Origin: Candidatus Delongbacteria bacterium
GTDB taxonomy: Bacteria > CAIWAD01
DNA length: 64,000 nt
Direction: 5' to 3'
Assembly (NCBI GenBank): GCA_041675285.1
Contig: JBAYTZ010000008.1
Coordinates: forward strand, 62,001 to 126,000
The stretch's first letter is position 1; each line of letters opens with the position of its first letter. The notes under the pieces are model-generated. The model saw only the letters and a list, made by a program, of their open reading frames with translations, was not told where the DNA came from and did not search any database. Below, piece by piece: positions 24,459 through 32,149 of this stretch. A program made the translations under genes and the position numbers.

Positions 24459-25546
24459 ACGATGCCTGGCTGGAGCGGCGCGAGGAGATCCTGAACCCGG
24501 CCCCGCTGTTGGAGCTGCCGCGCCCGGCGGGTGTGATCCGCAGCCTGCCGGAGGACTTCCAGGTGACGGAGATTCCCGCCTACCCACCCGACGGTGGCGA
24601 GGGCCACCTCTTCCTGGAACTGACCAAGCGGGGCTGGAACACGGACACGGCCCTGCAGGAGGTGGCCCGGCAGCTGGGCCTGCCGCGGGGCGAGATCGGC
24701 GTGGCGGGGCAGAAGGACCGGCACGCCCTCACCCGGCAGTGGATCAGCCTGCCGGCTGCCGCGGGCCCGCGGCTGGAGCGCTTCGCCCACGCCGACCTGC
24801 AACTGGGCCCGCCCCACCCCCACAGCCACAAGCTGCGGCGCGGTCACTTGAAGGCCAATCGCTTTCGCATCGTCGTGCGCGAGCTGGACGCCCCGCCGGA
24901 GTCGGCCCTGAACGCCGTGCGGGCCTCGTCCGCCGCGCTGCTGGCCCAGGGTGGGATGGGTCACCTCTTCGGTCCCCAACGCTTCGGCTGGCAGGGGCGC
25001 AACGTGGAGATCGGCCTGCGCCTGCTGGCCCAGCCGCGCCGCATCCGGCCGGGCGACTTCGCGCTCTCCGCGCTGCAGAGCGCGCTGTTCAATCTCTACT
25101 GGCTGCTGCGCCACGAGCGCGGGCTGCTGGATACGGTGCTGGCGGGGGACATCCTGCAGAAGACCGCGACGGGCGGCCTGTTCTACAGCGACGACCCGGC
25201 GGCGGACCAGGCGCGGCTGGCGGCCGGCGAGCTGCGGCTTACCGGACCCATCTTCGGCGCCGATCGGCTGACCCCGCCGCCGAGCAGTCCGGCCGCCGCG
25301 CTGGAGGACGAGGCCCTGGCGGCCTTTGGAACGCCGCGCGAGCTCTGGGTCTCGCTGGGCAAGCGCGCGCCGGGGACCCGACGGGCGTTGCGCACTCTGC
25401 CGGAGGGTCTGGAGCTGGGCGTGGACGGGCCGAGCCTCGGGCTGGAGTTCACGCTGGAATCCGGCGCCTTCGCCACCCGCCTGCTCAGCGAACTGGTGGA
25501 CTGGCGCGAGGCGGAGTCCCGCCCGCACGCACAGGAGGAAACATGA
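24455..25546 (+). CDS. truD: tRNA pseudouridine(13) synthase TruD
   Basis: 363 aa. The ATG overlaps the permease stop (ATGA). TruD signatures are present in order: IRSLPEDFQVTEIPAY, HLFLELTKRGWNTDTAL, the catalytic-Asp segment GVAGQKDRHALTRQW, then HKLRRGHLKANRFRIVV and GHLFGPQRFGWQGRN. TruD makes pseudouridine 13 in tRNA-Glu in the cytoplasm. The length is normal. It is placed in an operon between an exporter and a peptidase, with no obvious functional link. Confidence 0.96.
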   Translation: MNDAWLERREEILNPAPLLELPRPAGVIRSLPEDFQVTEIPAYPPDGGEGHLFLELTKRGWNTDTALQEVARQLGLPRGEIGVAGQKDRHALTRQWISLPAAAGPRLERFAHADLQLGPPHPHSHKLRRGHLKANRFRIVVRELDAPPESALNAVRASSAALLAQGGMGHLFGPQRFGWQGRNVEIGLRLLAQPRRIRPGDFALSALQSALFNLYWLLRHERGLLDTVLAGDILQKTATGGLFYSDDPAADQARLAAGELRLTGPIFGADRLTPPPSSPAAALEDEALAAFGTPRELWVSLGKRAPGTRRALRTLPEGLELGVDGPSLGLEFTLESGAFATRLLSELVDWREAESRPHAQEET

Positions 25547-26544
25547 AGCTGCAGGCCGTGACAGCGGCCGCCGGACCGCTGCTGGTGGTGCACGGCGGGG
25601 CCGGTCCCTTGCGGGCGGATCTCAGCCGGCCGGAGTCCCTGACGGGCCGCCAGGACGGACTGCGCCAAGCGTTGGCGGCGGGCTGGCGCGTGCTGGCCGC
25701 CGGCGGATCGGCGCTGGACGCCGTGCAGGCAGCCGTGGAGGCGCTGGAGGACCATCCGCTCTACAACGCCGGCCGGGGCAGTGTCCTGAGCTCACAGGGC
25801 GTGGTGGAGATGGACGCCGCGCTGATGGACGGCCGGGACCTGCGCGCCGGGGCGCTCTGCGGCGCGCGCCGGCTGCGCAACCCCATCCGGGCGGCCCGCC
25901 GGCTGCTGGAGGAGGGGCGCGTCTTCAGCGAGGCCCGGGCCGTGGAGGACTGGCTGGCGGCGCGCGGCCTGGTGCTGCAGGATCCGGACTGGTTCCGGAC
26001 GGAGGAGCGGGCGGCGCAACTGGCAGCGGCTCAAGCGGGCGGCCATGTCCTGCTGGATCACGCCGGCGCGGCGGCCCCGGCGCGGGACGACGATGCCGGC
26101 ACCGTGGGCGCGGCGGCCCGCGACGCCGCCGGCGACCTGGCGGCGGCCACCTCCACGGGCGGGATGACCAACAAGCCCGCCGGCCGGATCGGCGACAGCC
26201 CGGTGATCGGCGCCGGCACCTACGCGGACAATCGCTCCCTGGCGGTCTCGGCCACGGGCGTGGGGGAGGCCTTCATCCGCACGGTCTTCGCCCACGAACT
26301 GGAGGCCCGGGTGCGCCTGGGCGGCCAGTCGCTGGAGGAGGCTGTGAGCGCGGCCCTGGAGCGCGTGGCGGAAGTGGGCGGCGAGGGCGGCTGCGTGAGC
26401 GTGGGGCGGGACGGAGCGGCGCTGGCCTTCAACAGCCAGGGCATGTACCGGGCCTGGGTGGATCCCGCCGCGGGGCGCTGGGGGCTGGCGATCTTCGGGG
26501 AGGACGAACTGCAGGGCGGGCCGCTGGCTGACCTGCTTGTCTGA
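25543..26544 (+). CDS. iaaA: Isoaspartyl peptidase / type III L-asparaginase (Ntn hydrolase)
   Basis: 333 aa. The ATG at 25543 overlaps the truD stop and has CAGGAGGAAAC upstream. Family motifs are LLVVHGGAG, ALDAVQAAVEALEDHPLYNAGRGSVL and EMDAALMDG. The autocleavage/nucleophile Thr is in DAGTVGAAARD. The substrate-binding segment is ATSTGGMTNKPAGRIGDSPVIGAGTYAD. The precursor should self-cleave before that Thr into alpha and beta subunits. It hydrolyses beta-aspartyl dipeptides and asparagine, in recycling of damaged protein. No signal peptide was seen, so it should be cytoplasmic. It is the last gene of the ABC-truD operon. Confidence 0.94.
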   Translation: MKLQAVTAAAGPLLVVHGGAGPLRADLSRPESLTGRQDGLRQALAAGWRVLAAGGSALDAVQAAVEALEDHPLYNAGRGSVLSSQGVVEMDAALMDGRDLRAGALCGARRLRNPIRAARRLLEEGRVFSEARAVEDWLAARGLVLQDPDWFRTEERAAQLAAAQAGGHVLLDHAGAAAPARDDDAGTVGAAARDAAGDLAAATSTGGMTNKPAGRIGDSPVIGAGTYADNRSLAVSATGVGEAFIRTVFAHELEARVRLGGQSLEEAVSAALERVAEVGGEGGCVSVGRDGAALAFNSQGMYRAWVDPAAGRWGLAIFGEDELQGGPLADLLV

Positions 26545-26570
26545 TCTCTCGCAAGGGGCAGACGCGTTGG

Positions 26571-26748
26571 ACACGAAGGACACGAAGGAGCACGAAGCAA
26601 GGGAAGTTTGAAGACGGAAGCTGGAAGATGGATGTGGTAGTCACCTGTCCTGCTGCCAGCGCGTGCAGTCGGGCATTGAGCGGGGTATCTCTCCCTTCAA
26701 ATCCAGCTCATTCTTCGTGCCCTTCTCCTGTCTTCGTGGACTTCGTGT
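26571..26748. repeat. Inverted-repeat element (c), CACGAAG-type
   Basis: It starts 26 bp after the peptidase stop and fills the gap between two convergent genes. The left arm has CACGAAG at 26572, 26581 and 26591. The right arm has CTTCGTG at 26713, 26732 and 26741. The spacing of the copies is similar in both arms, so the outer parts can fold into a long imperfect hairpin with a ~110-nt centre. It could end transcription from both sides. Confidence 0.85.
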
Positions 26749-26761
26749 CACTTCCTAAAAC

Positions 26762-27148
26762 TCACTCCCCGAGCAGCTCGTCCAGCGGGATGCGGTTCTC
26801 GTCGCGCTCCACCAGCAGGATGCCCGCCAGGGGCACGATCAGATAGCGCCGGTTGCGGTAGCTGAGTTCGATGGCCGCCTTCTTCAGGTAGAGCGCGTAG
26901 TCCCCCACCTCCACCTCCAGCGGCAGATGGCGCGGCCGGCGGATTTCGGCCCGCCAGGGTTCGTCGGCGCTCTCCGGGTCGGGCATGGGTGTGCCCGGCC
27001 CCACGGCCACCACCGTGCCGCCCTGCACGCTGTCCTTCTCGCTGACGCTGGGTGGCAAGTAGAGCCCGGCCCCCGAGCGTTGCTGGCCGGCGTCGGGCAG
27101 GATCAGGACGCGATCGCCGATGATCCGCAGGTGTTCCAGCTGAGACAT
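26762..27148 (-). CDS. GroES-family co-chaperone with internal insertion
   Basis: 128 aa, with GGGAGGAGCCC before the ATG at 27148. The Cpn10 fold signature is clear: IIGDRVLILPD, a mobile-loop-like QQRSGAGLYLPPSVSEKD, GTVVAVGPG, VEVGDYALYLKKAAIELSYRNRRYLIVPLAGILLV. Compared with ~95-residue GroES it has a ~24-residue insert after GPG (TPMPDPESADEPWRAE...) and a 12-residue tail. From memory, a GroES-family protein of Bacteroidetes has a similar PNP/DEPW insert, which supports an FCB origin. No groEL is in the window, so this is probably an accessory co-chaperone rather than the main GroES. It is the last gene of a three-gene minus-strand operon. Confidence 0.8.
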   Translation of the reverse strand: MSQLEHLRIIGDRVLILPDAGQQRSGAGLYLPPSVSEKDSVQGGTVVAVGPGTPMPDPESADEPWRAEIRRPRHLPLEVEVGDYALYLKKAAIELSYRNRRYLIVPLAGILLVERDENRIPLDELLGE

Positions 27149-27170
27149 GGGCTCCTCCCGGCGCGGGACT

Positions 27171-27737
27171 TCAGTTCTTGGGCGGCGCGCGCAGCAACGG
27201 CGGAATCTGGGCCTCCCGGCGCTGGCTCTCCACGGCCAGCTTGGCCCGCAGGAAGACCTGCACGTCGCGGCCCACGGCGCTGAACACCGCGGCGCCGCGG
27301 TCCTGGATCAGTGTGTTGCTGGACTGCAGCTGGGTCAGCAGGCGCCGGACGGGCTCCGCGCGGAAGGTGCGGGTCAGCTCGCGGATCTCCTGGGTCGTGA
27401 AGGCGGCGGCCAGCGGGGCGGAGACCAGCTCCTGCAGCTGGCGCACCTCGGTCTGGTGCTGGTCGAAGGCGGCCTTGACCACGGCCTCCAGGTGCGGCTC
27501 GGCCGAGCGGGCCAGGCTGCTGTCCTGGGCGCGCAGCCCGCCGCGCACGCGCTCGAGCATGGTGCGCTCCATCTCCGTCCGCGAGTAGCCCATCCCCACC
27601 TCGTCCAGCAGGATCTGGATCTCGGCCAGCCGCAGGCTGTCGGACAAGACGGGGGCGGGCGTCCGGGCGGCCGCGGCGGCGCCGACCCACAAGAGCAGCA
27701 GCAGACCGGCCAGGGCCGGTGCCGTCCGCGGGCTCAT
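27171..27737 (-). CDS. DUF2059-like exported protein (paralog 1)
   Basis: 188 aa from the ATG at 27737, which overlaps the upstream gene's stop (ATGA). A signal peptide (MSPRTAPALAGLLLLLWVGAAAA) is followed by an all-helical region. The segment APLAAAFTTQEIRELTRTFRAEPVRRLLTQLQ resembles the FTxxEIxxLxxFxxSPxG core of DUF2059. The upstream gene encodes a similar protein, so the two probably arose by duplication. The function is unknown. It is followed after 22 bp by the GroES-like gene. Confidence 0.65.
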   Translation of the reverse strand: MSPRTAPALAGLLLLLWVGAAAAARTPAPVLSDSLRLAEIQILLDEVGMGYSRTEMERTMLERVRGGLRAQDSSLARSAEPHLEAVVKAAFDQHQTEVRQLQELVSAPLAAAFTTQEIRELTRTFRAEPVRRLLTQLQSSNTLIQDRGAAVFSAVGRDVQVFLRAKLAVESQRREAQIPPLLRAPPKN

Positions 27738-28252
27738 TCTTCTTCTCCCGCGGCTTCCAGATAGGGTGCCAGGGCATCGCCCATCAGGCGCTCCACGTCG
27801 CCCTGGAGGCCGGTGTAGAAGAGGTCGCCCGCCGACTGCACCAGGCTGTCCGGCAATTCCAGCACCTGGAAAAGCCGTTGGACGGGTTCGCGCGTGAACA
27901 ACTCGCTCAGTTGGCGGATCTCCGCGCCGCTGAAGTGCTCGGCCAGCACGCGGGCCCGCTGCCCCTGGAATTCCGTCCACTCGGGCTCGTGGAGGCGGAA
28001 GGCTTCGCCCACCAGCGAGTCCAGGTTGACCATGGTCTGCACCCAGAAGCGCAGGCCGGGATCGGCGTCGTTCAGCGAGGACTCGATGTTCTGCCGGATG
28101 GATTCCTCCAGCTCCGGACGGGACAGGCCCAGGCGGAGCTGGTCCAGCAGGCGCAGGACATCGCCCGGGGCCGGCGGATCCGCTGGTGAGGCGGGACGGG
28201 GACTGGCCAGCAGGGCCAGGACGAGCAGGGGACAGGCCAGCAGTCGATGCAT
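27734..28252 (-). CDS. DUF2059-like exported protein (paralog 2)
   Basis: 172 aa from the ATG at 28252; the start is chosen because the signal peptide (MHRLLACPLLVLALLASPRPASPA) begins there and GGAG lies 8 bp upstream. The helical core RVLAEHFSGAEIRQLSELFTREPVQRLFQVLELPDSLVQ lines up with the FTTQEIRELTRTFRAEPVRRLL segment of the next gene. This suggests a DUF2059-type pair. It is the first gene of the minus-strand unit and divergent from sufE. No catalytic residues were recognised. Confidence 0.65.
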   Translation of the reverse strand: MHRLLACPLLVLALLASPRPASPADPPAPGDVLRLLDQLRLGLSRPELEESIRQNIESSLNDADPGLRFWVQTMVNLDSLVGEAFRLHEPEWTEFQGQRARVLAEHFSGAEIRQLSELFTREPVQRLFQVLELPDSLVQSAGDLFYTGLQGDVERLMGDALAPYLEAAGEEE

Positions 28253-28441
28253 CGAGGACTCCACGATTTGGCTGGGCGGACAGGCCCCGTCCCCCCAGGG
28301 CGGCAGGGGCCTGAATCGCTTCGAATATAGCTCCGCCGGGCTGGCCGCCGTCAGAGGCACGAATCCTCTCGACGAACCAGGCCCGACGGATCACCGGTCC
28401 GACAACTGGCTTGGGAAGCGGCGTGGGCAGGGGCCATGCCT

Positions 28442-28448
28442 TATCTTG
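28442..28448 (+). promoter_or_regulatory. TAYYTTG promoter-like motif (TATCTTG)
   Basis: It lies 23 bp before the sufE-like start and ahead of the seven-gene operon. It is part of the recurring TAYYTTG set. Confidence 0.35.
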
Positions 28449-28471
28449 GCCGCGTCAAGCAGGGGAGCGCC

Positions 28472-28897
28472 ATGGACGAGCGGCAGCGACTCATCGTCGA
28501 AGAATTTCAGGGCCTGGCGAGCTGGGAGGAGCGCTACGAACGGCTCATCCGGCTGGGCGGCGCCCTGCCCGCCCTGCCCGCCGAGCAGCGCACGGAGGCC
28601 TTCAAGGTCCGGGGCTGCCAGTCCCAGGTCTGGCTGCACGCCCGGCTGGAGGAGGGGCGCGTGCGGCTGGCGGCGGACAGCGACGCGCTGATTGTCAAGG
28701 GCCTGGTGGCGCTGCTGCTGCGGGTCTACGACGACCGCACGCCGGCGGAGATCCTGGCCACGCCGCCGGACTTCGTGGCGGCGCTGGGCATGCGCGAGCA
28801 CCTTTCGCCCACCCGCTCCAACGGCCTGGCGGCCATGCTCAAGCAGATCCGCCTCTACGCCACGGCGCTGCAATTCAGCCAGGGGGCCGGAGCATGA
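28472..28897 (+). CDS. sufE: SufE-like sulfur acceptor
   Basis: 141 aa from the ATG at 28472, with GGGGAG upstream. The SufE fold is shown by ASWEERYERLIRLG, the catalytic Cys in KVRGCQSQVW, the acidic SDALIVKGLVALLLRVYDDRTPAEIL and the ending LSPTRSNGLAAMLKQIRLYA. SufE accepts persulfide from a cysteine desulfurase for Fe-S assembly. No sufS or sufBCD is present in the window. It is the first gene of a tightly overlapping operon; its stop overlaps dppA (ATGA). Confidence 0.93.
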   Translation: MDERQRLIVEEFQGLASWEERYERLIRLGGALPALPAEQRTEAFKVRGCQSQVWLHARLEEGRVRLAADSDALIVKGLVALLLRVYDDRTPAEILATPPDFVAALGMREHLSPTRSNGLAAMLKQIRLYATALQFSQGAGA

Positions 28898-29691
28898 GAG
28901 TCTACCTCAGCGTGGACATCGAGGGCGTGACCGGCGCCCAGCACTGGGACGAGACGGAACTGGGCAAGGAGGGCTACGCGCGCCTGCGCGACCGGATGGC
29001 CCAGGAGGCCGTCACGGTGGCCCGGGCGGCCCTGGCGGCGGGCGCGCGCGAAGTCTTCGTGCAGGACGCCCACGACACCGGCCGCAACTTGCGTCCGGAG
29101 GAGTTCCCCCGCGGCTGCCGGCTGATCCGCGGCTGGAGCGGGGATCCGCGCGGCATGGTGCAGGAGCTGGATCCCTCCTTCGCCGCCCTGCTTGTGGTGG
29201 GATGGCACAGTGCCGCGGGCTCCGGAGGCGCGCCGCTCTGCCACAGCATGTCGACGCGTTTCACGGGCCTCAGGCTCAACGGCCGCCCGGCCTCGGAACT
29301 GACCCTGGCCACGCTGGCGGCGGCCGAGCTGGGCGTGCCGCTGGCGCTGGCCTCCGGCGATCTGGCGCTCTGCGAGGAGGCCCGAGCCTGGCTGCCCGGC
29401 CTGCGCACGGTGCCCACCCAGGAGGGGCGCGGCGACTCGGTGCTCTGCCAGGACGCGGAGCGGGTGCTGGAGCAGCTGGCCCTGCAGACCGCGGCCGCGC
29501 TGGAAGACCTGGACCACGCCCGATTGCCTGAGTTGTCGCCGTCCTACGTGTTGGAGCTGGACTATCGCTCAATCTCCGACGCCCGGCGCAACTCCTACTA
29601 CCCGGGCATGGAGCAGACCGGCCCGCTGAGCCTGCGGCTGGCCTGCCCCACGCTGCGCGAGGTGGGCCGCGCCCTGGGCTTCGTGGGTTGA
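28894..29691 (+). CDS. dppA: D-aminopeptidase of the M55 (DppA) family
   Basis: 265 aa. The ATG overlaps the sufE stop. The metal ligands of DppA occur at the expected places: D8 and E10 in SVDIEG, H60 in DAHD, H105 in GWHS and E135 in RPASEL. The likely catalytic His is in APLCHSMS. Further family motifs are TGAQHW and GDLALCEEA. The enzyme releases N-terminal D-amino acids from peptides, typically in murein peptide recycling, and forms a decameric ring in the Bacillus homologue. No signal peptide is visible. Confidence 0.94.
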   Translation: MRVYLSVDIEGVTGAQHWDETELGKEGYARLRDRMAQEAVTVARAALAAGAREVFVQDAHDTGRNLRPEEFPRGCRLIRGWSGDPRGMVQELDPSFAALLVVGWHSAAGSGGAPLCHSMSTRFTGLRLNGRPASELTLATLAAAELGVPLALASGDLALCEEARAWLPGLRTVPTQEGRGDSVLCQDAERVLEQLALQTAAALEDLDHARLPELSPSYVLELDYRSISDARRNSYYPGMEQTGPLSLRLACPTLREVGRALGFVG

Positions 29692-30386
29692 TGAAAGGCT
29701 GGATCCAAGTGGCCGGGATCCGCGACGCGGCGGAGGCGCGCCTCTGCCGGGAGGCGGGGGCGGACCTGCTGGGCTTCCCCTTTCGCCTGCCCGTGCACCG
29801 CGAGGACCTGAGCGAGGCCGCGGCGGCCGGCCTGATCGCCGAGCTGGGGCTGGGTTCGCGCGCCGTGCTGATCACCTACCTGGAGCGCGCGGAGGCCATC
29901 GCCGAACTGGCGGATTTCCTCGGCACCGGCTGGGTCCAGCTGCACGGGGCCATTTCCCCAGCGGAGTTGCGCGCCCTGCGCGCCCGGCGCCCGCAGCTGC
30001 GGCTGATCCGCAGCCTGGTGATCCGCGGCGGCGACGCCGCCGGGCCGCTGGCGACCCTGCAGGCCTGCGAGCCCTGGGTGAACGCCTTCCTCACGGACAG
30101 CCACGATCCGCTGAGCGGCGCGGACGGCGCCACGGGCCGCGTGCACGACTGGAGCGTGAGCCGCCAGCTGCGCGCGGCCACCACTCGACCCCTGATCCTG
30201 GCGGGCGGCCTGCGCCCCGCCAACGTGGCCGCGGCCATTCGGGCGGTGGGGCCGGCGGCCGTGGACGCCCACACGGGGTTGGAGGACGCGAGCGGTGCCA
30301 AGGATCCGGCGCGACTGGCCGCCTTTGTCGCCGCGGCCCGCCGGGCCTTCCGCAAGCAGGACGAACCATCGGGATCGGCGAACTGA
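29691..30386 (+). CDS. TrpF-like (phosphoribosylanthranilate isomerase fold) protein lacking the catalytic Cys
   Basis: 231 aa. The ATG shares a base with the dppA stop (TGATG). It has the (beta/alpha)8 layout of PRAI: IQVAGIRDAAEARLCREAGADLLGFPF at the start, WVQLHG in the middle, FLTDSHDPLSGADGATGRVHDWSV with the Asp acid position, then PLILAGGLRPANVAAAI and VDAHTGLEDASGAKDP. In true TrpF the first strand reads KICGI, with Cys as the general base; here it reads QVAGI, so the Cys is replaced by Ala. No other trp gene is near. It may be a divergent isomerase or a protein with a new substrate. Confidence 0.7.
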   Translation: MKGWIQVAGIRDAAEARLCREAGADLLGFPFRLPVHREDLSEAAAAGLIAELGLGSRAVLITYLERAEAIAELADFLGTGWVQLHGAISPAELRALRARRPQLRLIRSLVIRGGDAAGPLATLQACEPWVNAFLTDSHDPLSGADGATGRVHDWSVSRQLRAATTRPLILAGGLRPANVAAAIRAVGPAAVDAHTGLEDASGAKDPARLAAFVAAARRAFRKQDEPSGSAN

Positions 30387-30396
30387 GGAGAGCCGC

Positions 30397-30816
30397 GTGA
30401 AGAGCCACCGCCAGGAACTGAGCTTCACCACGCCCAGTCGCCGGGCCTTTCTCAACATCACGCCCCAGGTACTGCAGGCGCTGGCCGCCAGCGGGATCCG
30501 CGAGGGCCTGTTGCTGGTCAACGCCATGCACATCACGGCCAGCGTGTTCATCAACGACGACGAGCCCGGCCTGCACCAGGACTACGAGCGCTGGCTGGAG
30601 CAGCTGGCCCCGCACGAACCGGTCGGGCGTTACGCGCACAACCGGACGGGCGAGGACAACGGCGACGCGCACCTCAAGCGCCAGGTCATGGGCCGCGAGG
30701 TGGTGGTGGCCGTGACGGGCGGACGCTTGGACTTCGGCCCCTGGGAGCAGATCTTCTACGGCGAGTTCGACGGCCGCCGGCCCAAGCGGGTCCTCATCAA
30801 GATCATCGGGGAGTGA
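30397..30816 (+). CDS. yjbQ: YjbQ/UPF0047 family protein
   Basis: 139 aa from the GTG at 30397, with GAGGAG six bases upstream. Family signatures are FLNITPQV, GLLLVNAMHITASVFINDDEPGLHQDYERWL, YAHNRTGEDNGDAHLKRQVMGREV and a final GPWEQIFYGEFDGRRPKRVLIKIIG. The conserved His and Asp residues probably bind a metal. Members show low thiamine-phosphate synthase activity; the true role is not settled. It sits inside the sufE-dppA operon. Confidence 0.93.
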   Translation: MKSHRQELSFTTPSRRAFLNITPQVLQALAASGIREGLLLVNAMHITASVFINDDEPGLHQDYERWLEQLAPHEPVGRYAHNRTGEDNGDAHLKRQVMGREVVVAVTGGRLDFGPWEQIFYGEFDGRRPKRVLIKIIGE

Positions 30817-30817
30817 C

Positions 30818-32149
30818 GTGCGCATCCTGGCCCTGACGCACACCTATCCGCGCTTCGCCGGGGACACCAACGGCCCTTTCGTGCGCTTCCTGCTGGACGA
30901 GCTGGCGGCGCGCGGGCACACGGTGCGCGTGCTCACGGCCTGGGACCCGGACTTCGACCCCGCCGAGCTGGAGACGGACACCGACGCGGCCGGCCGGCCC
31001 CGGGCGCGGCTGCGGACCTACCGCTACGCGCCGCTGGAGTCCTGGCACGTGCTGGGCTACTCGCGGACCATCCGCGCGGACGTGAAGCTCAAGGCGCGCA
31101 TGCTGGCCCTGAGCCCGCTGCTGCTGGCTGCCGGCGCGCGGGCGCTGGAGCGCGAGGCCCGGGACTTCCGGCCGGATCTCCTGCACGCCCACTGGTTCCT
31201 GCCCAACGCCTTCATCGCCGCCCGCGCCGCCCGGCGACTGGGACTGCCACTGGTCTCCACCCTGCACGGCAGCGACGTGTTCGTGGCCGAGAAGGGCTTT
31301 CCCTTCTCGTGGATGAGTGCCCGGGCCGTGCGCGCCACCTCGCGACTGACCTCGTGCTCGCCCGAGTTGCGGGACCGGATCTGCGCCCTGGGCCTGGCCC
31401 GGGAGCGCAGCCACGTGATTCCCTACGCGGCCGACCCGGGCCTGCTGGAGCGCCAGGCGGACCCCGCCGCCGTGGCCGCCCTGCGCGCGCGTCTGCTGGA
31501 CGGCGCGGAAGGGCCGCTGGTGATCGCGCTGGGGCGGCTGGTCTGGAAGAAGGGCTTCCACGTGCTGCTGGACGCGCTGCCGCCGCTGAAGGCCGAATTC
31601 CCCGGCCTACGCGTGGCCATCGCCGGCGAGGGCGACCTGGAGGGCGAGCTCAAGGCCCAGGCCCGGGAGCGCGGTCTGCAGTCGCTGGTCTGCTTCCCCG
31701 GCCGGCTGGGCCGGGAGGAGATCGCGCCCTTCATGGAGGCGGGCGACCTGTTCGTGATGCCCAGCGTGCACGACCAGGCGGGCAATGTGGACGGGCTGCC
31801 CAACGTGATCCTCGAGGCCATGGCCGCCCGGCGGGCGGTGGTGGCCAGCGACGTGGCGGGCATTCCCCTGGCCGTGCGCCACGGCGAGACCGGCCTGTTG
31901 GCCGCGCCCAAGGACCCCCGCGCGCTGCGTCAGGCCCTGCGCGAGGCGCTGGCGGATCCCGTGCGCCTTAGCGCCTGGGGCGAGGCCGGTCGCCGGCGGG
32001 TGGAACTCGAGCTCAACTGGCCGGCGGTGGCCGCCCGCTACGAAGAGGTCTTCCGGCTGGCCCTGGCGGAGCCCCGCCCGGACGGCGGGCGGCCGGATGG
32101 ACGAACAGCGCCGCAGACGCCGGCCGCGGGTCGCGGGGTGCCGGAGTGA
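30818..32149 (+). CDS. GT4-family glycosyltransferase
   Basis: 443 aa from the GTG at 30818, one base after the yjbQ stop and with GGGGAG upstream. It has GT-B architecture: the N-domain starts ILALTHTYPRFAGDTNGPFVRFLLDELAARGH and contains LLHAHWFLPN and STLHGSDVF. The C-domain has ALGRLVWKKGFHVLLDALPPL, VAIAGEGDLEGELKAQARERGL and MPSVHDQAGNVDGLPNVILEAMA (GT4 nucleotide-binding region). It is a retaining enzyme using a nucleotide sugar, probably for surface polysaccharide or glycolipid. The last ~25 residues are a low-complexity tail overlapping the next gene by GTGA. Confidence 0.92.
   Translation: MRILALTHTYPRFAGDTNGPFVRFLLDELAARGHTVRVLTAWDPDFDPAELETDTDAAGRPRARLRTYRYAPLESWHVLGYSRTIRADVKLKARMLALSPLLLAAGARALEREARDFRPDLLHAHWFLPNAFIAARAARRLGLPLVSTLHGSDVFVAEKGFPFSWMSARAVRATSRLTSCSPELRDRICALGLARERSHVIPYAADPGLLERQADPAAVAALRARLLDGAEGPLVIALGRLVWKKGFHVLLDALPPLKAEFPGLRVAIAGEGDLEGELKAQARERGLQSLVCFPGRLGREEIAPFMEAGDLFVMPSVHDQAGNVDGLPNVILEAMAARRAVVASDVAGIPLAVRHGETGLLAAPKDPRALRQALREALADPVRLSAWGEAGRRRVELELNWPAVAARYEEVFRLALAEPRPDGGRPDGRTAPQTPAAGRGVPE

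Noticed and set aside
26762..27148. Calling this gene the housekeeping groES
   Set aside because: The insert, tail and absence of groEL make an accessory homologue more likely.
29691..30386. Naming the gene trpF outright
   Set aside because: The catalytic Cys is missing and no trp gene is adjacent.
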